Positions 1 to 12,771 of a DNA stretch of 64,000 nucleotides are shown piece after piece; positions within the stretch are counted from its first letter, which is position 1, and every line of letters begins with the position of its first letter. The notes under the pieces were generated by a model, which was given only the letters and a program-made list of their open reading frames with translations, did no database searches and had not been told where the DNA came from. The stretch comes from Euwallacea fornicatus (taxonomy: Eukaryota; Arthropoda; Insecta; Coleoptera; Curculionidae). Made by a program: the position numbers and the translations under genes. The stretch is taken from assembly GCF_040115645.1 (NCBI RefSeq), contig NC_089544.1:1922001-1986000 (forward strand), written 5' to 3'.

Positions 1-192
1 AAAACTTTATATAAATAATTAAACGAAACGTTGAAGAACCTGGAAAAAATTCAAATTTAGCTTCTCAATTTTATTTAAATAAATAATTTTTAAAATCATT
101 TTTCCTTTAAAGTCGAATTATTGGGGAAACCGTTCTATGGCAAGCCAAGATTTTTAATGCAACAACAAATATCACTAAACATGTGTATTAAA

Positions 193-3100
193 TTAAATTC
201 CACCCACCTCAACTACGTTCTCTTCCTCGATTTCAGGCAGGTCTCTCTTAACGGACTGAAGCTTACGGGCTCTGACCGAACGGGACGGTGCACGAGATTT
301 TTCAGCTAAAATAAAACATTACAGCTAAAATTACTTCGACAATAATTACATGCGATAAAAATATGTCGCATATTGGCTAAAAAAAATTCGCCTTTAAGAT
401 TCTACAAAAATTTTATTTCTCCAAAGCGTTTCCATACTAGACTGATAACGACTTACATGATTCTGATTTGGTAGAAGAAACTGATCCAGCTCGAGTCCTG
501 CTTCGAAGGGTCATGGTACCTCCTGGTGCGCTTTCGTCTTCTGATTGGTTAGTATCTAAAGAATTGTTGGATTTCTCCGACGTTACTGATATCGTATCGA
601 CGGATCGTCTCCTTAATCTTGTTTTTATGCCTAAAGGATCAATATAATAGACCATGAACACTCTCGCTTGGAAATAGGTTGTTTAAAGATACCTGAAAGT
701 GATAAGTTCCTTGTCGAGGATTTTGGGGTAGTCAGAACGGCATCAGAAGTTACAGATGCGGATCTTTCTTTTCGTGAATATGTATCTAAACTAGGAGAGG
801 TGTCGTACACTTTTGCTTCTTCGGGATCAGGATTACCTAATCAATCGTAATACGTTGTAACTCAGGTGTATTATTAATTACTTGCGGGAAATTATGTCTA
901 CACTTTATTGCTCTATGTAATAGTATACACTGTATTGAGATAAATATTTAAAAAATGTAGGTCCAATAGAAAAATGAGTGTCTGGCTTTAAAACTTGTGG
1001 TTTTCATTTATTTAAATTTTTATTGTAGGGACAGCAATTTTTTTATATTTTATTTAACATACCTGTAAATTCAGATTTATCCAATAGGTGTAGAGGATCC
1101 AGATCATCGACTCGAATTTTGTTATCAATTTCAGAATTTACAGCTTCTAATACGTTAGCCTGGCTCCTGGTCAACACCCTCGTTGTATTATAGTCACCAA
1201 AATGACCGGAGGCTTTAGATTTTCCTTTAGCGACTGTGAAAACATAAGGTTTTTAGCAACTGTAAAAAATGTAGCAAGAAACCACTTACTTTTCCGTGGA
1301 GATTCTGTTGAAGCTGCAGAAGCTTCTTCAATGGAGTTTAACTTCAGCTTCGAGCCTGCCTTACGATGTGCCCAACCAAGTGTCAAGTCATCAAGATCGT
1401 TACTGCTCCTAGGAACAAACGTTACTAAAATAATTGGCACTACAATAATATTAAGCACTTGTGAAATCTCAAATGGTAAGTGCGGTCGACTGATACCTCA
1501 CTGTAAAGATCGGAAGGGGAGACTTTTAATTGCTGCATGATATAATTAACTTCATAAAACTCACCTTGTACTTCTCTTCGTTGCACTAGATGACGGTTGA
1601 TCCACACTGGAGCTGCGTCCCCGTTTCTTAGATTTGGCAACTCGTAGTTGAGGTTCGGCGGTTTTGGAACTGGCTGTTTTACTTTTCGTCGTTTTAGATG
1701 CTAATCTGGCATAAATTGCGAGAGACCCAACACCAACATCTAAATGTAAGTAGAAAAACATGTATAGCTTGGAGTCGCCGTAATATGTCGTTATTTAAAG
1801 GGTGTATCCGTTTACAGTTTTCAACAAAAAATCGTGAAATTTTCTATGCAGCAACTCACTTGGCTCGCTTCCAATCCCTGCCTCGTTTATATCTGTTTTT
1901 AAATTCGAAAGAGATTCTTTAGGCGTGCCACTTTCCTGGACGGATAGTGCTCTGCGAGTTCTCGTCATTCGTACGCCCTCAAGTCGCGTGATTTGCGACT
2001 CTTCAGCTAATTTTTCATTAATTCTTGAACCTAAAGTTGATCGGGAAGATGAGGCATATCACTATCTGCCAATAAAATTTATATCTTTATGACTAACTTA
2101 CCATCTTTCTCTACTGGATCTGCGCCAATCTTTAAAATCGACAAACTTTCCCGAGTTTCGGTGGCAACGATTGTATCATCCACAGTTTCATCTGCAGTTG
2201 GTTTAGTCTCCGTAACATCCTCATGTTCTCCACAATTTTGTTCTTGGCTGGCGCCCACAATTGCAGTACCACTACCAACGATGTTGGACTGATCCTCCAA
2301 AATATCGCCGGTGATAGGTTTAAAATTGTCAGAAACTTTGCTACTCGTTGCTTTTCGACTATAGGTTCGTCGAGTTAATTCCGTAGCTAACTTAGGAGTG
2401 GATTGAACATTTGCGCTTTTAAGGCCTGTGAAAATATTAACATAGGTAATTCTTTTATGATTTAGAATCCCATATTTAAGTAACTTACCGGTTTTGCTAG
2501 GAATCTCCAAACTATCCACTTGACGTTCCTCAGAATCGTTAATTTGTGCATCGGTGTCACCTTTAGTCGCTTCTGTTCCTTTACTTAATTCCTCAGGCGA
2601 TAAATCTCTACTAGACTTAATATCGTCCATTAGTCTACTACCTGCAACTTTTCGCGTATAGGTGCGTTGGGTCAATCCAGTGGTTAGTTTAGGGGTAGAA
2701 TCAACATCAACTCCCCGTTTGTCTAAAAATGGTGGACATACAAAAAAATTTATTTGGTTCGTGAAGGTACCACTAAAGTTGTATCATTGAAATTTAGATA
2801 TGCAGGTAGGTCTTCAATGATAGAGATAAACTTATGGTTCGTTCAAGCTGAGCTTGACAAATAACCGTTAATTAAATGGACATAATTGGGGTCCTGTATG
2901 ACCCTTAAAATCAGAATACTTGGACGCTGACACACACAACTAATTTTAGACGTGCAACGTATGTAGATCAAATGTATTTAAAACCATACTTACAGTGGTA
3001 AGTTTTCTTCACAGTTCGTACCATCAAAGGCACGTTCGGAGATGAGGAATCTGCATTTTCTGTCTCGTCGGAGGCTGCTAAGTTACCTTGCGAATTTGAA

Positions 3101-6100
3101 GATGTCAACGAATCTTCACCTTCCTCGTTAATCTCTGTGGGTCTAGATTGACCTTTTAATGCGATCGTGCATTGTAAACTTATAGATCGTTTTTCCGTCG
3201 CAGGTGATAGTCTCTCCCTCAAACTGCTCTCTAGAGTCTTATGAGAAGCTTCATGAATTTCGTCAGTTTGATTTGACGCACCTTCAGATTGCGTTTCGTC
3301 CATGGTAAGGTCGTCGCTGATTTGGACATTTTCAACTTCAGCGGTTGTGAAATTTTGTGACCTAAAAATATTTAAAGGACAGGCGTTTAATTCCTTCGTA
3401 ATTTAGTTAATAGGATAAAGGGCTCTTTAAGAAAATAACTTTTCGGTGAAAATTGACTCCACCCTCATACTAAGTATTTCAGCAGATTGTTACATTATAC
3501 TAAATTTTAGCAATAAAATCGTGCACGCACCAAGCAACTCGGATTAAATGATCACAACGTAATTTTAAAGAAAACACTTACTGTAATCCTTGAGAGACTT
3601 CGGACTGCTTCGTAAGGTTATGACCTTCTGTTGTGACACCATCAGAGACTACTCTTGAAGAGTCAGTACCCGATACCTGCTCGTCATCAGCGCAAGCGAT
3701 ATTTTTTTCGACAGTAAACGCCAAAGCATTCGTTGCTTCATCATCTTCGTGATGTGGACGTTCTTGCTCCGTGACTTCAGTGGATTTTGATGGTTGGGGA
3801 TCTTGTTCAGGTATATCCGTGGGTGAGTAATCGTAATGCTGACTGTGAGAACTATTCTCGCTTCCAATAACGCCAACATTTAAAACATCACTAACGTCGC
3901 TGTTATAATCAGAGCCTGAAATGCGTAAACAGAAATTGGTACGTTTGTTATAGCGAGGGTATACAGTTTTTAGAATTGATTATAAAACGGCAATCAAAAT
4001 GCATTTGCTATATGTGACAAACATATCTCGTTCAGCGAAATGGTTCCTACAAGTTTTATATTTAAATTATTGCTCTAAATTTAATGTTTATTAAATCTCC
4101 AGCAACTCAGGTATTCAAAGAACTGCGAGGTAGCTAAGACTTTCGCCCCTTGTATTGATCTTCGACATCTTATAATCCACAATATTTTTACTTGAAGTAC
4201 TTACCATTTTGCGACTCGTTGCTACTGTCCTCCAATATTAATGCATATGCGTTATCATCTTTATCTTGGACACTGTAGTTGAAAGAGTCACCAAAAGTAT
4301 TTTCTTCATCACCGGTATTCAACTGTTGGCGTATCTGCTTAGCGTCCTCACTGCCACTGGACAAATCGTTGTAAATATTTATAGTTTCACCATCTGCCAA
4401 GCTTGAATCTGCCTCCAGCCGAGAGGGGCTTTCGTCATCCGAAGACTTTAGCGATGATTTTGGCGAAGGCAGGTTTTGCGAACTTTCGCATGGTGCATCC
4501 TCAATATTGTCCTCGTTGGTACCACTTGCGACATTTTCGCTAATAAAGGAAGCTTCAGTCTTTTCTACATGTTTTTCTTGCCGTCCGTGTTCGAATAGTT
4601 CTGGTATTTCAACGCGACTAGATTCCCCTGTGGGAGGTGACGAAATAAGTTCTCATAAATTCTGCATAAACCTAAATGCGGCTTACCTGCCGCATCACTC
4701 CTCACACTCTCAGACTCTCCAACTTCAGTTTTTTCAGACGTCACCTCTAAACAGCTATCGTCAAATTTCTTCCAAGTGAATGATGAAAAGGAAATATCAC
4801 TTTTCATTTCAATGTCCGACTCCGTCGCAGTGCTGTCCGTGCACGAGAAGGCAGACTTGTCGGTAATATTTAAGTCTGCATTCGGATTTTCTCGAAGGTT
4901 TAAGAAAGTGTTGTGTTCCAGCACTGCTCTGGAAAGCGATTTACGGCCTCGCGTTTTCTGAACAGCTGCAGGAGACGGCGACAAAAGAGAATCGGAAGGT
5001 GATGTCTTGGAAGGGCCGTCAGTAGATGAGATCGTAAGCTTTTTGGCCAATTTGGAACTGGCGAGGACGGTTGTTGGATTTTTGGTAAGTGATCCTAGAA
5101 AACAACGTTTATGGCTTGCATCGTTTTATAGCAAATAAAGCACGAATGGTTTAACGGTTCGATTCGAACCACAAGGGTTTCATCGCCAGAGAGTTTCTGG
5201 GTGAGTTACAGAATCGAAAATATTAGCGGCAGCTGCCAAAAATACCTACTTTTATAACTTTTTCTGGATCTTGGACTTTGGAAGGTGGTGGGATTTGGAG
5301 AAGATTCTTCTGCATTGGTTTTCTGATCAATATCGTCCCTCTTATTTTCCACAATTACAGATGAATGCTCTGCCAAACTGTCTTCCTTTCCTTGCGTAAC
5401 GTAATCCAATGTGCTTTTAATTACTGACATTGACTTGACCGTGGGCGATTTCTGGAATTCGTTGAGTTTCGACATATTACTAACATCTTCGAACTGAACT
5501 TCATCGTTGGAGCTATCGATGCTGGCTGTAAGCTGCTTACTGGTACGAGAACAGCTTGGAGATACGGTTACACTGCTACTGTGTTCAGTCGAACTGCTGG
5601 AATATCTCAGATCGTCAAATTTAACGTGCGATTTTAAGGGTGTCCTATAAAATAAAATTACATAAGTTCAGTGCGGTGTAGAGATCATCATCGTATAGAA
5701 TTATTTATAACGAACCACGGGCTATTGGACAAAACCAGGATATTGTTATTAAAAAACTCACCGAACAGACTTCCTATGCATCAACCCCAGACGTGACTTC
5801 CTGATAGAATTTTCATATTCTGCCTGCATAGATGTGTTCACAGACGTGTTCTCATTGAAGATGCTGTCGTCCAGCACAGAGCGAGATTTCAAAATGCTCT
5901 GGGGAATCACCTCAGAAATTTTACCATCGTCCAGTGACTGACGCTTTCTTTTCACTATCGGAGTGCTAAAGTGGGGCTCTTTGGTATTTAATGGAATATT
6001 TCTTGGCTGAAGCGGGCTTGTTTTAGATGGACGACCAGAAAGCCTTAGCCTTTTGGCCGGTGAGGGGCAGTATTCAATTTCGGAGTTTTGCTCTATAATC

Positions 6101-9100
6101 TACATGAATAATTGTGTTGATTAACATATGTTTCCGTCGACTATATCGTAAAAAACGAAAATTTTTACTTCAAATTAAGTAATGACAGGTTTCTCATTTT
6201 GGATACACGGTACAGTGTTCATATTTACACTACCTCAGATTTTAACACCGACGTTTCCAGGACAGTCCTGCTCTTAAACGCAATTGGCGTCCTTAAAAAT
6301 GGAGTATCTTCCGTGGTTAATTCGGACGTCTCCATAGTTTCATTGAAAGTCTGCTTCGCTTTACTCAACGCTGCAAAATACACGCTGGATTTGTATTTTA
6401 CCCGATCTCTTGCACTATGCACGAATACGGAAAATGGGGTAGGCCTCGGTACTTCTTTCCACAAGCTAGCACGTTCTTTTTGCACGAGATCCATTAATCT
6501 CCGATTCACGTCTGGCATTAGACTTTTAAACATTTTTACGATATTGTCGGCAGTGGAACCTTCTCTTTGACCAAGCATCCCTAAAAAAGAAAAAAACTGC
6601 TGGTGACTACAGGAACAATTTACTATTTACTTACCTTGTGTGTCTGGTTCCCTCCTGCGAGCCACAGAATAACTGTCGAAGGCTTCTAAGAATCTTGATC
6701 GCAAAAAATAGTAAAACACTTGTAGATCCTCACACCTCGGAGTCTTCGTATTTTGCAAATATTTCAAGAATGCCCGTTCTTCGTCGGTACTTAACTTTCT
6801 GTATAACAATGAATGCAGCATCCCATTTTTGTTACATTCGTTGAAAATTTGCTCTAACAACGCATACTCATTAAGACCTGAAAGACCAAAATGGCTTTGC
6901 TTAAAACGGGCAATTATGATTCACAAGCCCAAATTCACCTTTATATTGCAACTGGAATTTAAAAGCTTCGTCCAGCATATTTCTTGAAATAAGTAAACTT
7001 ATAACAGTAAGAAGATCCTTCTCATTCTGAATACAAGGTTTTCTTATCTACAAATATTATTCCACGAGGCATGAACGAAAATATCGCAAAATTAAATTAA
7101 AACGGTATTACCTGCCAATAGCGAAGCGCCAAAGTCGACTGATCCTGCATCAATAAAGACCTCATCATAACCGAGTGGTGCCATTGTTGGAGGTCTTCAA
7201 GTAATACACACGGATCTAAAATGGAGTCGAGCGCGGTTTCATAATGATCATGGTCCAGATGCCAAAATGACTGAATCAACTTTATGTTACTCAGAGGAAC
7301 TGCGACGATTTGTGGGAATTTCAATAGAAGCTTGATAATCTGTCAAATAAAAAATAACAAATGTAATTACTATACGTAAGATAACGCGTGCCGCAGGCCT
7401 CACTCACTTTATTGTGTTCATCCACGCTGGCTGCTATGTCCAGCAATATGTAAGTGACCAAAGAATGCTTGGTAACCAAATCAGGGCCGTCGACAAGGTA
7501 TGTCCTGAGCACAGACTGTAAGGATGGCGGGGGATATAAACCGCTTCCGCCGTCTTCTTGCCACTGCTGCCTGAGAGTTTCGGCCCCAGCTGGGTCAGAA
7601 AGTATTAGTTTTTATTTGGTATGGTATTTGGAAAAGCGATTGATTATAATATTTCCCTATAAGATAACCCCACCCTCTGTTAATTTCCGCTTTAGTTGGC
7701 TTCGACCGAGTTCTGTGAGAAATTCCTCTTCTAAAAAAGTAGATCTTACCCATATTGTTAATCATGTTGTCGATGAAGAGCAGGCAATCCTTTTCGACAA
7801 AAGTCCCGCCGCATGATAATTGCAATTGGACTCGTTTCTTGTTGTAATATTCGGTTAATTCTTGAACCAAATAAGGGGCGTTAAGAACGCTGTTCACTAT
7901 ACCGCGTGACTGGCGCTCAGGCAGCAAGCCCACGTTGGACATCCACAAGACTACCTACGAAGACACACAAACCTGCAACCAATTATCTACCAATATTTCA
8001 AAACTTACCTCGAAATAAACAACAATGTTCTCCAATAACTTTTGCTCATCTAGCAAACTATCTTGATCAGGAACAAACTGCATAAGTTTTTCAGATACAA
8101 ACTTATAAAAGCTGCAAAGATTTCTAATCTGATCGTTTCCGCTAGATATTAAATTCAAGGTATTCTCATCTAATTGCATTCCCGAGTGGTCAAAGAGCGG
8201 CATACAATACTTATACAAAGCATTTTTTAACCCGACAGCTCTTTGGAATGCCCATTTTAATATATTGTAGATACTTAATCCTGAAGCCTTGAAGGAATCG
8301 TTGACAAGTTTAGATGCCGTTTGGCATAACCAGCCCAGTAGTTTTTGTTCCAAGACTACGTTCATTAAAATTTCACGTTCATAATCCTATGAGATATTTT
8401 AGGATTAAAAAGCATATGATAAAAAATATTTACGTATATACATATAATGGAACTTACCACGTCTAAACTGTTATTGGGCAGAACTTCACAAAACAACGGA
8501 ACCAGACCTAAAGCTACGATTCGCTCTGAATAATTTTCGGGTTTGATTAGAGCTAAATGTCGACTGCTAACAATTTCATCTAAAAACATCCTCTGGATCC
8601 CTTTGTTGTGAATTTTCAATATCGCACCCGGTGTCAAGCTCCATAAATCTGAAATGAAGTTAATATTTAAATTATTATACAAATGAATTCAAAAACGAGT
8701 AGCATACTTTCATATTTATATAGGGTGTCCCGAATTGTATGTATGTATCTCTGCTAATAATTACAATGTTCTTATGTGAAATCACTTAGCTCAGAACCAA
8801 TAATTCCTAAATTTTTTCGGTAAAAATCGACTGAAACATATGTATAATCTCACTTACCAAAACTCAAAGATGTAGGACAAAAATATTCTTCCAATCTTTG
8901 AATTCCCATAAACTGTCTGAGAGACTTTGTATCCATTTTTACATCAAATGATCTCCCACTGACGCTGCTCTTTGTCATGTAGTTGGAACAATGCAACCAA
9001 TTCGGCACTCCTAAAAATGAATAAATAACATTAGGTAATTGTTTCACATTTCATCTATTAACAGTGACACTTTGTAATTGCGATACCCTGTATGATACTG

Positions 9101-11631
9101 GTATATCACAAAGTACAAATGACATGTCCTTTTCTTTATTTTTGAAAATGCCCATAAATGTCCTTACTTGGCATTTGTTCCTTATACCATTGATTTAGAT
9201 CAAAAACTAAAACGCAAGTATTTATTTCTCTGCTTTCATCCCACACCAACCACGAGATCAAGCATAAGGCTAATGAGCTAAAATCCTTTGCAGATGTGCG
9301 CTTGGTAATTGATTGAAACCCCAAACAAATTCCTCCTTTTACCGGGGACTTGCAGGTGGTCAACTGAGTATCGCCCAATTCGATTTCAAGTCTTACAGAA
9401 CAGTGTTGGAAATTCTGAAAAGAAACGAGAGTTGTACAATGTTGGTTCTGATCTAAGATTTATAGTAAATCGTTCGGTGATTTGAATACATTTTTTTTGT
9501 AGTTTTGCCAGGTATATCAAGTATTAATGAGGATAAAAAGATTAGGTTTTTGCGTAAGTTCCTTACTTTTTTGCAAATCAAACAAATGTTTACATAGATC
9601 AAGATTTTCATTATATAGGGTGATGCAAGGTGCAAACTTACTTTGCAGATAAAATGTTTGCAGCTGTACTAGCAGTATATTTTTCAAAATATGAAAATTC
9701 TTACTTACCTCATAGAGGTTGCCATATCCCTCAATCAGTTTTTTGTTGTCAAAATAAAAAGAATACATTACTGCAAAAGGTAACCTTGAACTGTAGAGTA
9801 AGTTATGGCTAAAAGAAACCCAAATGTAACAATAAGCCTTTGGGTCATCTGCAGGTTCCTGAATGCTGAAATGCGTTACAGGGATGTTGCCCTCACAAAT
9901 TGGTGAAGTGTAACAAAGGTTGAGTTTTCTAAAACAACAATACTTGTATTAATACATTATTTCTTTTAGTATAACGTTCGGGCGAATACCTTAAATCCCA
10001 CATTTGAAACGCCCCAAAATTGTACCCTATCAGTAATGAGGCAGTTTGTGGTGAATAGAAAAGAGCACTAACTTCAAGTTCAGAACGATCAACATGCACT
10101 CTGTCTTCGCCATCCTCGCCTTTCAACGTAAAATGCTCTGTCAAAGGGTTTTCCACCACTAAAAATGTTTTATACAATAATAGTTTTAGAATTCTCTGTG
10201 AGCCGATAGCTTAGATAGATTTAATATACATGGTGATTCCCCATTGACTCTAATTCCTTCTTTGTGTTGTAAATGTAGATTGGTAAGCCAATATGTATAA
10301 ATAAGATATTATCTTCAATCATAAGTAAAACTTACCATTTAAGTGAATTGCAAGGTGTTCATCATTTGCCACTGCCCTCTCAATGTACTTTTTAATTTTG
10401 CCTAGTTTGTCTTTTTTTAAAAGGGTCATTTTACCTGAATTTACTTGGTCTCTGAAGGAGTTGTTTAAACATTCATTAGCTATAAAAGGGTGAAATATTA
10501 CATTGTGTTTACTATGATTTCTAATGATTGCCTACCACGTTCGCAAACTTCTTTGTAAAGATCTAATAAGAAAACATTTCCTCCAAGAGTCCCTACTGCA
10601 GCAACACCATGAAAATATTTTAGAGGGCTGGAATCAGGAATTAAAGACATTTCACATCCTGAATCCAAAATGTGGAGTTTTGTAACCTACAAAAAGTCCA
10701 AGTTTATGTTTGACATTTATAATAAGAGAAAAGTAAGAAAATTGCAAAATTAAATTATTAAATTGCCCTCTCCTCTTTTTACCTGTTCCTCCATCTCGAC
10801 ACTTCTTAATATCTTTGAGCCAAAGCTGTCAAACACACATAGTGTGCTTCCACTTGAAGGATGGCACAAGGCAACCAATAAAAATGACAACTTGCCATGG
10901 CCCCTTTTTAGTTCCTCAACTGCTGTAATTCTGATGTTCTGATCTCGTAAAGCGCCACCAAATTTCCAAGAACCCACTTTTCTTCCAGTGCCAAGGTATC
11001 TTACCTCTAATTCGGATCCTTTTACTAGCCATATATGCTTTAAATCAGAAAAAATTCCTTGTTGAATTGATGAATCTAAAATAAAATTTTCAATAAGTTC
11101 ATCTATAATATGGAGAATGTGGACTTGAATAAAAGGAATAAACAAACCTGACCTCAAGGAGACGATATGAATAAGGAAAGGACAACTTATGGAAATGTTC
11201 CCATCTCAAAAATATTTTAGTGGTTTTTAGCTAAAAACATTAACTGCACCCTCTGGCTACTAGCTCAGATATTTTTTTGGGGTTTTAAAGCTTGAAAGTT
11301 TATATTTTGCTTATTTGAGAAAACTAACTCGTACATACAAATGTATCATCAAACTGCCTGATATGAAGGCATATAAACGTATCTTAGTGTATGAGTTGGG
11401 GATCGTTGAGAACTTACAAACTGGAGTTTTCTACCCGTTAAAGCGAATTCATTTGAGTGAATATCTGTGGCTGATCATTAACCAGGCTCATAAGTTGGAG
11501 TGCGGCATCCAAAAATATAAAAATTTACCTTCCAATACATTATTGCTATTATCACTCTGGTCCGTAAATTCTTCTATGGATAAATGGGGCCCATCCTGTG
11601 GTATAGGTGTAGAACTTATCACATTGAACAT
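193..11631 (-). CDS. AHCTF1: ELYS/AHCTF1-like nucleoporin (MEL-28 homologue)
   Basis: ELYS binds chromatin after mitosis and recruits the Nup107-160 complex to seed nuclear pores. Exon 1 (11631-11529) encodes MFNVISSTP and joins in phase to exon 2 (11075-10783), which starts the N-terminal beta-propeller with GSELEVRYLGTGRKVGSWKF. Propeller exons continue to about 9100 and include FDLNQWYKEQMPS, which matches vertebrate FDINRWYHAQMP. The helical ELYS domain lies at about 8690-6600 (LVDGPDLVTKHSLVTYILLD, then WHLDHDHYETALD). A long Ser/Glu-rich tail follows, with QSILKSRSVL near 5900 and AT-hook-like TRGRKS and KKRGRS. The last exon seen (about 309-193) ends in a stop, but a GAG/GTGGGT donor just before it means the gene could continue past the left edge. 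Most exon borders in the tail are approximate. Family identity is firm. Confidence 0.9.
1875..2725 (-). repeat. Internal protein repeat in the ELYS tail (duplicated exons)
   Basis: Two successive exons encode near-copies of one unit: STPKLTTGLTQRTYTRKVAG (about 2700-2640) and STPKLATELTRRTYSRKATS (about 2400-2340). Each is followed by a similar acidic stretch. A third, weaker relative (TRLEGVRMTRTRRALSVQ) is encoded near 1990. The basic RTYxRK core resembles a DNA- or importin-binding patch. The repetition is visible directly; exon duplication is the likely cause. Confidence 0.7.
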
Positions 11632-12771
11632 TATTGGCAAACCGAATTAAAGTTTCTAAAACAGGCTCAGGATTACTGCATTGAGGTTGATTAAAATGTC
11701 ATTAGTAATAGGAATGGGGAAAAACAACCGGTTATTTTGTTGCGGAAAATCGGTTAAAAAGCTGTTATTTTTTCATTGATTTTTATAACCATGTTTCGGT
11801 CACCATAAAGTCCAGAATATCATATTTATCTTTTAAACTTCTTTTCTCAAACATTTGAGGGGTCTTTTGAACAAGACACTACAGACAGCGAGAGTTTTTT
11901 CTAACCTCAGTTTTGTGCTTACATATCTCTTTTGCACGCATTTAACTATCCTTAGTACAGAAGCTTTTGAGGACCATTGATCTCAACCTGCATTTGTCGT
12001 AAAATTACAGTCACCATAAAGTCCACAATTTTACATTTATTTTTAAATCTCCGAGTGTAGTAGTGATTCCTAATTGCAGAATATTTCACGTGTCTGATCA
12101 TATCCTCCGTTTTTCTCTTTTCGTGCGAAAGTTGCGATATCGATCAATTTAGGGTATCGATAGGGTAACGATAAATATCTAATTTATGTGAGGTTATGTT
12201 CGTTGCGTATTTAGGTCGTTTTGTGTAATTGTGTGGTTTTAATTGTAATTGCTTAGGTAGGTCTGATATTATATTTTTAATTCAATATTTATATTTATCT
12301 TTTTATCCCAATCCAGAACTATTTGGACTTGAGATTGCAAATATAATTGCAAGCGGAAAATCTGTATATTTTATGATGCCCCTGTGTATTGCAGGCTGCG
12401 TGCCTGTGTTCCATAGACCCTAATGCGTCTTTTACACATGGAGAGTTTACTAAGATGAAGCATTTGCCGCCAATGAACTTACCAAGTGTACATGACTGGG
12501 AAGGGCAATTGCCACTTGCCACTTGCAACCAGGTGGCAAGTCGAAGTTAACACACTGGTTAATTTACTTGGGACAAGTACTTTTCACCACTAAACTGTCC
12601 ATACGTAAACGACTCTTAAGGTACAAGTATACAGTACCTTCAATGAGTATACACTGCAATCCCAAATAATTCTTTGAAACTATTTTAAGTGATTTTATGT
12701 ATTCACATGATCCTGAGACAACAAGGAGAGTTATTTATTCCTTTTACAGATAAGTCAGGTTGCTGTATGAA
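11632..12771. promoter_or_regulatory. Divergent intergenic region between ELYS and DUS3L, with DRE motif
   Basis: About 1.1 kb separates the two divergent start codons. A perfect TATCGATA lies at 12155-12162, with a near copy (ATATCGATC) about 20 bases earlier. TATCGATA is the DREF recognition element, typical of insect housekeeping, replication and nuclear genes. A perfect 9-bp inverted repeat (ACTTGCCAC/GTGGCAAGT, 10-base loop) lies at 12514-12541. No convincing coding exon was seen here; a 5' untranslated exon of either gene could be present. Confidence 0.5.

Noticed and set aside
5155..5180. GGTTCGATTCGAACC, resembling a tRNA B box
   Set aside because: No A box or cloverleaf can be drawn around it and it lies in an ELYS intron; chance palindrome more likely.
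12514..12541. Perfect 9-bp inverted repeat with 10-base loop
   Set aside because: Too short for a precursor RNA or a transposon end on this evidence; noted only within the promoter entry.
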